From Mesobacillus subterraneus (lineage in GTDB: Bacteria > Bacillota > Bacilli > Bacillales > Cytobacillaceae), in the NCBI RefSeq assembly GCF_003937825.1, contig NZ_RSFW01000009.1, positions 62,001 to 126,000 on the forward strand: DNA of 64,000 nt, read 5' to 3'. Position numbers and translations under genes: made by a program. Below, in pieces: positions 18,838 through 28,092 of the stretch. Each line of letters begins with the position of its first letter. The stretch's first letter is position 1. The notes below the pieces were generated by a model, which searched no databases, was not told where the DNA came from, and worked only from the letters and a program-made list of their open reading frames with translations.

Positions 18838-18844
18838 ACAATCA

Positions 18845-19711
18845 CTACCTTTCGAAAAGGAGTTGCTTTAATCTTGCTGTGAAACTTCTGTTATTTCTCT
18901 TTTCGGCATTGTAGCTCATTTTATTGATATATTTTTCTAGTATTTCCGACAGTGCCTTCGAAACTTGTGACCGTTCATTGAACATAATGAAGGGAACCTG
19001 TCTCTTCACGGCTTCCTGGACGGCTTTATCATCAGGCAGGAAGCCAAGCTTGATTGGAGTACGGCCGAGAAACTTCCGGAGCACTTCTTCAATCCGCATT
19101 AGGGTGTCATTCCCTTCTTTTTGTGAAGAAGCCCTATTAACCACCAAATAGAATGGTAATTCAGAATCTGCGAGATGAATATATTTCATTGTCGCGTAAG
19201 CATCCATCATGGATGTAGGTTCTGTAGTCGTAATGACGAAAATCTCGTTGACTGACAGGAGGATGGCGAGCGTTTCTTCATTCAACCCTGCTCCCATGTC
19301 AAAAATAAGATAATCATATTTTGTTAATACATCCCTTAAGCTTGATGTAAAATAATCTACACTGTCCTGATCCATCCTGATTAACTGGCTTAAACCTGAT
19401 CCGCCTGCAATATATTCCACCCCATGGGGCCCCTGAAAAATCACTTCTTCCATGGATGCTTTCCCGGAAAGGAAATCCGCGATGGAGAGGGACGAGTGTT
19501 TTCCCATTAGGATTTCGATATTCCCCATTCCAATATCAAGATCGAAAAGCAGTACTTTATGGCCTTTTTTTGCAAGGGAAATCGAGAAGTTAAGCGAGAA
19601 GTTAGACTTCCCGACCCCGCCTTTTCCGCTTACGACAGCAAGTGTTTTTGCCTCCCTGGAAGGCAAGTTCGTTTTTAACCGATTACGTAATTTCTCCGCC
19701 TGGTCATTCAT
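18845..19711 (-). CDS. flhG: MinD-like ATPase FlhG (YlxH)
   Basis: ParA/MinD-type ATPase that controls flagellar number and placement, stimulates the FlhF GTPase, and in Bacillus interacts with C-ring proteins FliM/FliY. The deviant Walker A GKGGVGKS is at residues 29-36 and the second motif is in LFDLDIGMGNIE (about 58-69). A basic and hydrophobic C-terminal segment (SYNAEKRNNRSFTARLKQLL) may bind the membrane, as in MinD. The start is ATG 19711, overlapping the flhF stop by 8 nt. The much longer N-terminal extension possible in this frame lies inside flhF and is rejected. Length 288. Confidence 0.96.
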   Translation of the reverse strand: MNDQAEKLRNRLKTNLPSREAKTLAVVSGKGGVGKSNFSLNFSISLAKKGHKVLLFDLDIGMGNIEILMGKHSSLSIADFLSGKASMEEVIFQGPHGVEYIAGGSGLSQLIRMDQDSVDYFTSSLRDVLTKYDYLIFDMGAGLNEETLAILLSVNEIFVITTTEPTSMMDAYATMKYIHLADSELPFYLVVNRASSQKEGNDTLMRIEEVLRKFLGRTPIKLGFLPDDKAVQEAVKRQVPFIMFNERSQVSKALSEILEKYINKMSYNAEKRNNRSFTARLKQLLFER

Positions 19712-20882
19712 AGATGTTGACTCCAAGAATAGTATTAGCAACGATTTCAGCGTCTGCCTCCAATAGGTCATCCGGTACATCCTGGCCATTCGTCAAATAA
19801 GCAATACCTGTTGAAAATTTCCGGGCCATATTGAACATTGAACCGTAAACAGCTGTTTCATCTAATTTGGTAAAGATGAATTGATCGATATGGATTAGCG
19901 AGAATTGCTTTTTGATCTCTTCCATATCTTTTTGTTTTGAGGTTAATGCAAGTACAAGGAAGGTCTCCATATCCTTGTTGAAGTCAATTGCATCATTTAA
20001 ATCATTTACGTATTTCTGATTCCCGAAATTCCTGCCTGCCGTATCAATGAACACAAAATCATGCTCTGAAAACTTTTCTGTGGCAGTCTTGAAGTCGTCC
20101 ATGTTATAGCAGACTTCAATTGGCACTTCCAGTATTTTTGCATAGGTTTTGAGCTGTTCAATTGCCGCGATCCTGTAAGTATCCGTTGTGATGAAAGCCA
20201 CTTTCTTATGGTGCTTCAGCACGCATTCTGCCGCAATTTTTGCAAGAGTCGTCGTTTTCCCTACCCCAGTCGGCCCAATGACATTGACGAATTTCTTCTT
20301 AAAGGACAGGCCCCCGAAGCTAAGGTCCACAAGCTTCTGCTTGATTGCTTCCTTACTCCATAATAAGATTTCTTCATCACTGGCAGATGCTCCGCTTAAG
20401 TACCACTTTTCCAGCAATACAGCCGCAATTTCGTCAATGAATTCAGCACTTATTTCCTGGTCTCTTAATTGATTAATCAGTTTGCTGATTGACTCTGGAA
20501 GCCCAATAGGTGCATCGTTCTTTGTTGATTTCAGGAGTTCCTTCAGCTCAGAAATTTCTTTCAGGATGTCCCGATCAGCTTTACCCAATGGTTTCTCCGG
20601 CTGCATTGGTCGTTCTGGCTGCATGAATGGCTGGGTTTGATCATTTTTAATAGATGGCTTAACAACAAACTTTTCTTTTTCAGCCTTGACTGGCTTTGTG
20701 GAGCTTTCTAAGTCCGGGTCGATTGCAGCGATGACTTCTATACTGTTTTTTCGAAAAAAACCCATGAACCCGCCACTCTGGACGACGCGGGAATTCAGGA
20801 TGACCGCATCACTTCCAAGCTCTGCCCTTACTTGTTTCATTGCTTCCGGCATTGATGAAGCTGTATATTTTTTCACTTTCAT
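19704..20882 (-). CDS. flhF: Flagellar SRP-family GTPase FlhF
   Basis: Third SRP-type GTPase (with Ffh and FtsY), which helps place the flagellar basal body in the membrane. It has a basic, poorly conserved N-terminal B domain, a Pro/Gln/Glu-rich stretch (about 80-120), an N domain, and a G domain with Walker [14 protein letters not shown] (about 205-217), TDTYRIAA, DTAGRN and TKLDE. Length 392, somewhat longer than in B. subtilis (366), with the extra length in the linker. It overlaps flhA by 4 nt (ATGA) and flhG by 8 nt, so the three are translationally coupled. Confidence 0.97.
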   Translation of the reverse strand: MKVKKYTASSMPEAMKQVRAELGSDAVILNSRVVQSGGFMGFFRKNSIEVIAAIDPDLESSTKPVKAEKEKFVVKPSIKNDQTQPFMQPERPMQPEKPLGKADRDILKEISELKELLKSTKNDAPIGLPESISKLINQLRDQEISAEFIDEIAAVLLEKWYLSGASASDEEILLWSKEAIKQKLVDLSFGGLSFKKKFVNVIGPTGVGKTTTLAKIAAECVLKHHKKVAFITTDTYRIAAIEQLKTYAKILEVPIEVCYNMDDFKTATEKFSEHDFVFIDTAGRNFGNQKYVNDLNDAIDFNKDMETFLVLALTSKQKDMEEIKKQFSLIHIDQFIFTKLDETAVYGSMFNMARKFSTGIAYLTNGQDVPDDLLEADAEIVANTILGVNIYE

Positions 20883-22915
20883 TCTACATTCACCACTCCG
20901 ACACTTTGAACTTCAACATTCGCTTCTAGCTCGTTATAAGACAATACTGGAATCTGGGCAAAATATCTTTCTGTCAGCTGGCGCACATACATCCGGACTG
21001 CAGGTGAACATAAGATGATGGGAGTTTGCTCCATAATGCTTAACTGCTCGACCTGACTGGCAACCGACTCCAGAATGCCCTGTGATACTGCTGGATCGAG
21101 AGAGAGATAGTTTCCATGTTCCGTTTGCTGGACGCCTTCCGCAATCTGCTTTTCTACTCTTCCCGATAATGTGATGACCTTCAGGGTTTCACCCATTCTG
21201 GAATATTGATTCGTGATTTGCCTTGCCAGGGCCTGACGTACGTATTCAGCAAGGATATCAGTATCAGTCGTCACTTTGCCGTAATCAGCAAGTGTTTCAA
21301 AAATAATCGGAAGATTCCGGATGGAAACATTTTCTTTAAGCAGCTTGCCCAGCACTTTTTGGATTTCCCCAACTGAGAGCGGGTTTGGCGTTGCTTCCTC
21401 CACAAGGATTGGGTAACTTTCCCGGAGGTGATCGATCAGCTGCTTTGTTTCCTGTCTGCCCAGAAGTTCGTGGGCATTGGCCTTGATCACTTCTGTTATA
21501 TGAGTTGAAACGACGGACGGCGGATCAACCACTGTGTATCCAAAGATCTCAGCCTGCTCCTTCATTTCCTCCGTGATCCATTTTGCAGGCAATCCGAAGC
21601 TTGGTTCAATTGTATCGATTCCCTCGATGGATTCGTCTTCAATACCAGGGCTCATCGCCAGATAATGGTCGAGCAGCAATTCGCCCCTTGCCATTTCGTT
21701 CCCTTTTATTTTCAAACGGTATTCATTCGGCTGAAGCTGGATATTATCACGAATCCTGACTACCGGGATGACCAGACCTAACTCGATCGCCAGCTGCCTC
21801 CTGATCATGACAATCCTGTCAAGAAGGTCACCGCCCTGGTTCGCATCAGCAAGCGGAATCAATCCATAGCCGAATTCGAATTCGATTGGATCGACATTCA
21901 GCAGGTTGACCACACTTTCTGGACTCTTCATTTCATCCATCTGAATATCCTCTTCCATCTCCTGCAGCTGCTGCTTATCAGGTTCGGGCTTGCGGGAGAA
22001 GGAGTAGGCTCCGAAGACCATAAGTGCTGCGATTGGTATCGTCAGCAAGTCATGAATCGGCGTGAATAACCCGAGCAGGAAGATGGTAGCTCCAGCCACG
22101 TAAAGCATCTTTGGGTACGCCAATAACTGCGCTGTAACATCGACACCAAGATTGCCATCTGAGGCAGCACGGGTGACAACGATACCTGTGGCGGTTGAAA
22201 TCAGCAAGGCTGGAATTTGACTGACAATCCCATCTCCAACAGTCAACAGTGAGAATTTAACAGCTGAGTCCCCTATGCTCAATCCAAGTTGGGTCATACC
22301 AATGACAATCCCAAAGATCAAGTTGATGAGAACAATGATGATCCCTGCAATTGCGTCCCCTTTTACGAATTTGCTCGCACCGTCCATCGCTCCGTAAAAA
22401 TCTGCTTCCCTGCTTACTTTTTCCCGCCTTTCACGGGCCTGCTGTTCTGAAATCATACCCGCGTTCAGGTCAGCGTCAATACTCATTTGCTTACCAGGCA
22501 TTGCATCAAGAGTGAATCTTGCTGCAACTTCGGATACACGCTCCGAACCTTTTGTGATAACGATAAACTGGATAATGACCAAAATAAGGAACACGACCAT
22601 CCCGACGACGACATTTCCGCCAACTACGAAGGTGCCGAATGTCTCAACCACCCCGCCCGCTTCTCCTTTGGAAAGGATCGAACGCGTTGTCGATACATTC
22701 AGCCCCAGGCGGAATAGTGTCAGCAACAGCAGCAGGGATGGAAATACTGAGAACTGCAGCGGCTCGGTCATATTCATTGTGTTCAAAAGCACAAGAAGTG
22801 CAATTGAGATGTTTACCATGATTAGCACACTTAAAAGCCATGGCGGGAATGGAATGATTAACATGGCTACGATTAGAATGACACTTAGCAGGACGGACAG
22901 GTCTCTAGCTGACAT
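20879..22915 (-). CDS. flhA: Flagellar export gate protein FlhA
   Basis: Main transmembrane component of the flagellar type III export gate. The N-terminal half (to about residue 310) has eight membrane segments and the FHIPEP family loop with RFTLDAMPGKQMSIDADLN (about 145-163), which harbours conserved charged residues linked to proton use. The C-terminal cytoplasmic domain forms the docking ring for chaperone-substrate complexes. Length 678 (B. subtilis 677). AGGAGAG precedes the ATG. It lies between flhB and flhF. Confidence 0.98.
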   Translation of the reverse strand: MSARDLSVLLSVILIVAMLIIPFPPWLLSVLIMVNISIALLVLLNTMNMTEPLQFSVFPSLLLLLTLFRLGLNVSTTRSILSKGEAGGVVETFGTFVVGGNVVVGMVVFLILVIIQFIVITKGSERVSEVAARFTLDAMPGKQMSIDADLNAGMISEQQARERREKVSREADFYGAMDGASKFVKGDAIAGIIIVLINLIFGIVIGMTQLGLSIGDSAVKFSLLTVGDGIVSQIPALLISTATGIVVTRAASDGNLGVDVTAQLLAYPKMLYVAGATIFLLGLFTPIHDLLTIPIAALMVFGAYSFSRKPEPDKQQLQEMEEDIQMDEMKSPESVVNLLNVDPIEFEFGYGLIPLADANQGGDLLDRIVMIRRQLAIELGLVIPVVRIRDNIQLQPNEYRLKIKGNEMARGELLLDHYLAMSPGIEDESIEGIDTIEPSFGLPAKWITEEMKEQAEIFGYTVVDPPSVVSTHITEVIKANAHELLGRQETKQLIDHLRESYPILVEEATPNPLSVGEIQKVLGKLLKENVSIRNLPIIFETLADYGKVTTDTDILAEYVRQALARQITNQYSRMGETLKVITLSGRVEKQIAEGVQQTEHGNYLSLDPAVSQGILESVASQVEQLSIMEQTPIILCSPAVRMYVRQLTERYFAQIPVLSYNELEANVEVQSVGVVNVE

Positions 22916-22950
22916 ACTACTTCTCTCCTAAACACTGCATACCTTGAACT

Positions 22951-24036
22951 TTACAGTACTTTATTTTTGGTTTGATACACGAACGCCAGGATTTCCGCCA
23001 CTGCTTTGAAAAACTCTTCAGGGATGGCGTCCCCTATTTCTGCCTGGCTGTATAACGCTCTGGCCAGGGGACGGTTCTCGACCGTGGCAACATCATTTTC
23101 CTTGGCGATCAATTTTATTTTCTGGGCGACAAAGTCAACGCCTTTGGCTACAACCACCGGTGCATCAGACTTCTGATCGTCATACTTTAACGCGATTGCG
23201 AAGTGAGTCGGATTCGTGATGACTACATCCGCTTTCGGCACTTCTTGCATCATCCGCCGCATTGCCATCTCTCTTTGCTTCTGCTTGATTTTCGACTTGA
23301 TGAGCGGGTCACCTTCAATATTTTTGTACTCATCCTTGATGTCTTGCTTGGACATCCGGATACTTTTCTCAAAGTCATACTTCTGGTACAAATAATCCAG
23401 TAACGATAAAAATAGCAATGCTCCGGAAGCAAAAAGCCCCATTTGAAGTGTAAGTCCGGCAATCGTAGCGATCGCGGCACCGACACTCTTGTTTGCCAGC
23501 AGCAGCACCTCGTCCATTCTCATCCATAGGACCGAAAAAGCGATCAATCCAATGAAACTGATTTTGAGGATGGATTTTATCAACTCCACTATAGCTCTCA
23601 TTGAAAAAATCCGTTTAAAGCCGCTGATCGGATTTATCTTTTCAAGTTTCATCTGAATCGCTTCGGTAGAAATCATGAACCCTACTTGCATATAGTTTGC
23701 AGCCACCCCTGCGATCAGGGCAATCAACATCACCGGTCCCAGGAAAAAGACAAGTTCACCCAGAATTTCGATGACGATGGTTTCAATGTTGCCGGCAGTC
23801 AGTTCCATGAACATATAGTTCTGCAGCGAGTGCCGAAGAACGCCTAAAAGCCGTTCTGCCATTACTCTCCCAAAAAACATCAGAAACAGGAAAACGGCAA
23901 GAAGAACGATGGCTGTGTTAACATCCTGGCTTTTGGCAACCTGTCCCTTTTTACGAGAGTCCTGTCTCTTTTTTGGAGTCGCTTTTTCTGTTTTCTCGCC
24001 TGCGAAAAACTGCAGGTCTAATGACAACCATTCCAT
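22951..24036 (-). CDS. flhB: Flagellar export switch protein FlhB
   Basis: Export gate component that switches substrate specificity from rod/hook to filament. Four membrane segments occupy roughly residues 30-210. The cytoplasmic domain carries the autocleavage motif NPTH at 275-278. The N-terminal GEKTEKATPKKRQDSRKKGQ is typical. Start is ATG 24036 (MEWLSLDL): GGAGGAG lies 6 nt upstream, and a TTG further upstream would place that site inside the gene. Length 361 (B. subtilis 360). It begins 1 nt after the fliR stop. A second, much shorter FlhB C-terminal homologue lies at 52360. Confidence 0.97.
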   Translation of the reverse strand: MEWLSLDLQFFAGEKTEKATPKKRQDSRKKGQVAKSQDVNTAIVLLAVFLFLMFFGRVMAERLLGVLRHSLQNYMFMELTAGNIETIVIEILGELVFFLGPVMLIALIAGVAANYMQVGFMISTEAIQMKLEKINPISGFKRIFSMRAIVELIKSILKISFIGLIAFSVLWMRMDEVLLLANKSVGAAIATIAGLTLQMGLFASGALLFLSLLDYLYQKYDFEKSIRMSKQDIKDEYKNIEGDPLIKSKIKQKQREMAMRRMMQEVPKADVVITNPTHFAIALKYDDQKSDAPVVVAKGVDFVAQKIKLIAKENDVATVENRPLARALYSQAEIGDAIPEEFFKAVAEILAFVYQTKNKVL

Positions 24037-24037
24037 G

Positions 24038-24814
24038 TTACGCTCCTCCAACCAGCTCCATCAGGCCTCTCATTGTTTCGAGAGTAAGGGAGAAAAGATC
24101 TGATACGACCATCATCAGGACAGCCATTACTGCGAAAAGAACCAGGAAACTGACCCCGATTTTAACCGGCAGTCCTACAACGAAAATGTTCAATTGCGGC
24201 ACGGTCCTGGCGACGATTCCAAGTGCTACATCGACGAGGAATAGCGTACCGACTACTGGCAGGGACATCTGAAACGCGATAATGAACATTTTATTGAAAG
24301 AAAGGATGATGAATTCTGCTATATTCTGATTGCCAAACGGAATCATTACCTGATCGATTGGAATGAAATTATAACTGTAAAAAATTCCGTCCAACAGCAA
24401 GTGATGTCCATTGACCGTCAACAGGAACAATAATGAAATGATATATAAGTACTGGCCCATTAACGGGCTTTGTGCGCCTGTCTGGGGATCGATGACGTTT
24501 GCAATCGCAAAGCCCATCTGGAAATCGATGAACCCCCCGGCGATCTGTATGGCAGCCATCATCAGTGCTGCAATGAATCCGATGAACAATCCTACCATCG
24601 CTTCCTTTATGATTAACAGGAAATACGTGCCATCGATCACGACTTCTGGGGCACCTATGGCAGTAAACATTATGATTGCTAACGAGAAACCCAAGCCTAT
24701 TTTGTGAGAGGCAGGGATCGTCCGATACGAAAACAGCGGCATCATCAAGAAAAACGATGTAACCCTGACAAAGATCAGCAGGAATGCCGGAAAAGCGGGA
24801 ATGAAATCTAGCAT
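24038..24814 (-). CDS. fliR: Flagellar export gate protein FliR
   Basis: Membrane component of the FliP5-FliQ4-FliR1 export core. The 258-residue protein is very hydrophobic with about six to seven membrane segments, including FLLIFVRVTSFFLMMPLF (about 11-28) and a C-terminal FLVLFAVMAVLMMV. GAGG precedes the ATG. It is 4 nt after fliQ and 1 nt before flhB. In some clostridia fliR and flhB are fused; here they are separate genes. Confidence 0.97.
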   Translation of the reverse strand: MLDFIPAFPAFLLIFVRVTSFFLMMPLFSYRTIPASHKIGLGFSLAIIMFTAIGAPEVVIDGTYFLLIIKEAMVGLFIGFIAALMMAAIQIAGGFIDFQMGFAIANVIDPQTGAQSPLMGQYLYIISLLFLLTVNGHHLLLDGIFYSYNFIPIDQVMIPFGNQNIAEFIILSFNKMFIIAFQMSLPVVGTLFLVDVALGIVARTVPQLNIFVVGLPVKIGVSFLVLFAVMAVLMMVVSDLFSLTLETMRGLMELVGGA

Positions 24815-24818
24815 GTCC

Positions 24819-25088
24819 TCATCCTACAAACCTCGTTAAATTCGAAAATATATTACTTGCATAAGAAAGCATATAACTCAGCATCCACGGACCAAAGAAA
24901 ACGATCCCAACCAGGACTGCGACAATTTTTGGGACGAACGCCAACGTTTGTTCCTGGATCTGTGTAGTTGCCTGAAAGATGCTGACAATCAAACCAACGA
25001 CCAACGCCAGAATCAGGAGCGGACCGGAAATCATAAGGACTGTATAAATACCTCGTTCAGCTATTGAAATAACTGCTTCTGATGTCAT
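24819..25088 (-). CDS. fliQ: Flagellar export gate protein FliQ
   Basis: Small 89-residue membrane protein with two hydrophobic helices (about 15-37 and 50-72), part of the FliPQR export channel. Family pattern: VISIAERGIYTVLMISGPLL at the start and FQATTQIQEQTLAFVPKI in the loop between helices. AGGTG upstream of the ATG; located between fliP and fliR in the usual order. Confidence 0.97.
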   Translation of the reverse strand: MTSEAVISIAERGIYTVLMISGPLLILALVVGLIVSIFQATTQIQEQTLAFVPKIVAVLVGIVFFGPWMLSYMLSYASNIFSNLTRFVG

Positions 25089-25103
25089 AATTCAATCACC
25101 TGC

Positions 25104-25769
25104 TTAAAAACTTTGTAATAATGATTTCACCACTAAGTACCACCCATCGACCATGACGAACAGCAAAATTTTGAATGGCAGGGAAATCATGACCGGCGGC
25201 AGCATCATCATCCCCATAGACATGAGGACACTCGCTACAACCATATCAATCACGAGGAACGGGATGAAAATCATGAAGCCAATCTGGAAAGCTGTTTTGA
25301 TTTCACTGATCGCGAACGCTGGAACAAGGGCGGTAAGCGGGATGTCCTCTACTGATTCAGGAGGGTCAGCCTGTGAGTATTCCAGGAATAAGGCAAGATC
25401 TTTCTGCCTTGTATGTGCACTCATGAATTCCTTGAATGGAATCGATGCCCTGTCATATGCCTCTTCAAGATTGATTTCTTCATTGAATAATGGTGTCAGT
25501 GCTTGTTCGTTTACTTCCTGGAATGTAGGTGCCATGATGAAAAATGACAAAAACATCGCCAGACCGATCAGGACCTGGTTCGGCGGCATTTGCTGTGTAG
25601 CAAGCGCCGTTCTGACAAAGGAAAGAACGATGATGATCCTTGTGAAGCTCGTCATTAATATCAAGATGCTTGGCGCAACGGAAAGCACGGTCAGCAGGAG
25701 CATTAATTTTACCGAGGTTGAAACATTCTCAGGAGCACTGTTGTTGAAAAACTCCATAAACTCATTCAT
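25104..25769 (-). CDS. fliP: Flagellar export gate protein FliP
   Basis: Forms the main channel of the flagellar export gate. Hydrophobic helices include LLLTVLSVAPSILILMTSFT (about 22-41) with the adjoining RIIIVLSFVRTAL, and MFLSFFIMAPTF; the C-terminal half has FQIGFMIFIPFLVIDMVVAS. Start ATG 25769 (MNEFMEFF) overlaps the fliO stop by 8 nt. This gives 221 residues, the same as B. subtilis. There is no clear cleavable signal peptide, as in other Bacillus FliP. A longer frame upstream lies inside fliO. Confidence 0.97.
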   Translation of the reverse strand: MNEFMEFFNNSAPENVSTSVKLMLLLTVLSVAPSILILMTSFTRIIIVLSFVRTALATQQMPPNQVLIGLAMFLSFFIMAPTFQEVNEQALTPLFNEEINLEEAYDRASIPFKEFMSAHTRQKDLALFLEYSQADPPESVEDIPLTALVPAFAISEIKTAFQIGFMIFIPFLVIDMVVASVLMSMGMMMLPPVMISLPFKILLFVMVDGWYLVVKSLLQSF

Positions 25770-26418
25770 CTTTGTCTGACCCTTTCCTTTGAAGCTCCTC
25801 GAGCATTTTCTTTCTTCCGCTTGCCATATCATTCAGCTGATTTTTTAACAAGCTGGAAAACTGAGTACCTTCATTGCCATGATCTTTTTTCGTTCTTTGC
25901 AGCAACCTTGTCACAATATCGCTTGGCTGTACAAACTGTTCCATCTTGTTGTTGTAATCCTGGATGACCTGGCTGTACTCTTCTGGATCGTCAATCTCTT
26001 TTAACAGCTGTATGTTCTCACCCACACCTACAATCAGTAGCCTGTTGCCGGCTTTTACGATCTGGACAGACCTGTTGGCGCCCAGGCTCGTTCCTCCCAG
26101 ATTCTCTACTAACTGAGAGCTTTTATAGGACATGCTTTTCTTGTTGATGAACTTAAGCAGAAAGTACAATAATCCCGCTACAAAGGCTGTAGCGAAAATC
26201 ATCCTTACAAAATCAAAAAAGGTTACTCCTACTTTGCTGTCTGCATCGCTTGTCTGGTTTGTTGTATTTCCTGCCTTGCCATCTTCATTCGAATCAGGAT
26301 TTTCCAACCAATCCTTAACACTATCATTCAGCTGCTCTGCAGCTACCAACCCAGTTGGGCTGAGCAGAGCAGCTAGTAAGAAAAGGATTGTCGAGGCAGT
26401 TCGGATTAATCTTAACAA
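25762..26418 (-). CDS. fliO: Flagellar export assembly protein FliO (FliZ)
   Basis: Chaperone-like membrane protein that helps assemble the FliP ring. The N-terminus has a signal-peptide-like hydrophobic stretch ending near LVAAEQ (about residue 28). An acidic extracytoplasmic segment follows, then one membrane helix (about 70-90, with FVRMIFATAFVAGLLYFLL), and a cytoplasmic domain with LGANRSVQIVKAGNRLLIVGV. The start is taken as TTG 26418, 9 nt after GAGG; the GTG at 26427 abuts the ribosome site. Length 218 (B. subtilis 219). Overlaps fliP by 8 nt. Confidence 0.92.
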   Translation of the reverse strand: MLRLIRTASTILFLLAALLSPTGLVAAEQLNDSVKDWLENPDSNEDGKAGNTTNQTSDADSKVGVTFFDFVRMIFATAFVAGLLYFLLKFINKKSMSYKSSQLVENLGGTSLGANRSVQIVKAGNRLLIVGVGENIQLLKEIDDPEEYSQVIQDYNNKMEQFVQPSDIVTRLLQRTKKDHGNEGTQFSSLLKNQLNDMASGRKKMLEELQRKGSDKDE

Positions 26419-26448
26419 TTGCCGCACCCTCTATATATGAATAATTCA

Positions 26449-26811
26449 TTAGCTAAGTGTTTTTGAGATCGCTTCTATCACTCGGTCTGCCTGGAATGGT
26501 TTCACGATGAAGTCCTTTGCACCTGCCTGGATCGCATCGATGACCATAGCCTGCTGTCCCATTGCTGAACACATGATGACCTTCGCATTTGGGTTGATTT
26601 TTTTGATTTCCTTCAACGCCGTGATGCCGTCCATTTCGGGCATCGTGATATCCATAGTCACCAGGTCAGGCTGGAATTCTTTATATTTTTCTAGTGCCTG
26701 CTGGCCATCCGCCGCTTCTGCCACGACTTCAAAACCGTTTTTCGTTAAAATATCCTTTATCATCATTCTCATGAAAGCCGCATCATCTACGACTAAAATT
26801 TTGTTCGCCAT
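26449..26811 (-). CDS. cheY: Chemotaxis response regulator CheY
   Basis: Single receiver domain of 120 residues. Phospho-acceptor is Asp54 in VTMDITMPEMDG, with the acidic pair Asp9-Asp10 at the N-terminus and the conserved Lys in FIVKPFQ (about residue 104). CheY-P binds FliM and FliY; in Bacillus this promotes counter-clockwise rotation. AGGAGG precedes the ATG. It lies between fliY and fliO, as in B. subtilis. Confidence 0.98.
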   Translation of the reverse strand: MANKILVVDDAAFMRMMIKDILTKNGFEVVAEAADGQQALEKYKEFQPDLVTMDITMPEMDGITALKEIKKINPNAKVIMCSAMGQQAMVIDAIQAGAKDFIVKPFQADRVIEAISKTLS

Positions 26812-26829
26812 TGGATTTCCTCCTGTAGA

Positions 26830-28092
26830 TTATTTCAATTTTTTTATGCGATCGCTTTGGCTGATGATATCTGTTACACGTACTCCAAAATTCTCATCGA
26901 TGACCACTACTTCACCCTGGGCAATCAATCGATTGTTCACCAGGATATCTACAGGTTCACCTGCCAATTTATCGAGCTCGATGATTGAACCTGAACCAAG
27001 TTCCAAAATATCTTTTACCGATCGTTTCGTCCTTCCTAACTCAACAGTGACCTGCAGTGGAATATCAAGCAGCATATCAAGGTTCTTAGTTTCTGCCTGC
27101 TGCGGCTGGAAAGAATCGAAACTCGAGAATACAGCCGGCTGTACAGTAGGCTGCGCTCCGGTCATCACATTGCCAAAATGCTGTGGTCCGGTTTGCATAG
27201 GCTGCTGGTTATACCCTTGACCATTCATGAAGGACTGCTGAGCAGGCTGCTGGTAGTAATAAGCTTCCTGGTGCTGCGGGTATGGCATCTGCTGCTGGAT
27301 TGGCTCCTGCTGGGCCAAATTTTGCTGTTCTTGTTGCAGGCTTTGGTGCTGTTGTTCAACCTGAGGCATTTGTGGTACTTCCACCTCAGCTTGTGCTGAC
27401 TGCGATGCTCCAGGGTTCAACAACTCATCAACAAGGCTTTTCGCGAATGTTACTGGCAATAGCTGCATAATATTCGAATCTATCAGATTACCGATTTTAA
27501 GCGAGAATGAAACTTTCACCAGGAAGTCATCTTCAGGGATTGTTTCTGTTCCTTCACCCTCGGCAACATTTAATAGATTAATATTAGGCGGTGAAATATC
27601 CACCCTTTTACTGAAAACAGTCGACATGGAAGTAGCCGCTGACCCCATCATCTGGTTCATCGCTTCCTGTACGGCACTCAATTGGATTTCATCCAGCAAA
27701 TCCCTCGGGTTGAGGCCATCGCCTCCAAGCATCAAATCCGCAATGATTGCTGCATCCCGTTGTTGAATGACCAGCATGTTGCTGCCAATGAAACCTTCTG
27801 TGTAATGTACCTGGACAGCAACATAAGGATCCGGGAACTCATCTTCTAGCTTTGATTTGTGCACAACGGTAACCGTTGGAGTATTGATTTCTACCTTTTG
27901 GTTCAACAAAGTGGATAATGCTGTTGCTGAGCTTCCGAATGAAATATTTCCTATTTCACCAAGAGCGTCCCTTTCCATAAATGAAAAATAATCATCGACA
28001 TTAATAGTGCTTTCTGTTTCTTCCGCTTCATCAGAAGTTCCTTTTAGAAGCGCATCAATTTCATCTTGAGATAACATATCATCGCTCACCAT
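26830..28092 (-). CDS. fliY: Flagellar motor switch phosphatase FliY
   Basis: C-ring protein that also removes phosphate from CheY-P at the switch. Order: N-terminal FliM-like CheY-P docking peptide LSQDEIDALLKG (about 7-18); a CheC-like domain with two phosphatase sites in LGEIGNISFGSSATALS (about 39-55) and VQEAMNQMMGSAATSMS; a Gln/Pro/Tyr-rich linker (about 220-320); and a C-terminal FliN/SpoA domain with DIPLQVTVELGRTKRS. Length 420 (B. subtilis 378), the excess being in the Gln-rich linker. The ATG at 28092 overlaps fliM by 14 nt and has a strong GGGGGGAG site. Confidence 0.97.
   Translation of the reverse strand: MVSDDMLSQDEIDALLKGTSDEAEETESTINVDDYFSFMERDALGEIGNISFGSSATALSTLLNQKVEINTPTVTVVHKSKLEDEFPDPYVAVQVHYTEGFIGSNMLVIQQRDAAIIADLMLGGDGLNPRDLLDEIQLSAVQEAMNQMMGSAATSMSTVFSKRVDISPPNINLLNVAEGEGTETIPEDDFLVKVSFSLKIGNLIDSNIMQLLPVTFAKSLVDELLNPGASQSAQAEVEVPQMPQVEQQHQSLQQEQQNLAQQEPIQQQMPYPQHQEAYYYQQPAQQSFMNGQGYNQQPMQTGPQHFGNVMTGAQPTVQPAVFSSFDSFQPQQAETKNLDMLLDIPLQVTVELGRTKRSVKDILELGSGSIIELDKLAGEPVDILVNNRLIAQGEVVVIDENFGVRVTDIISQSDRIKKLK

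Noticed and set aside
27178-27400. CAG/CTG-rich tract suggestive of a tandem repeat or CRISPR-like array
   Set aside because: No regular repeat-spacer pattern; the tract codes for the Gln-rich linker of FliY.
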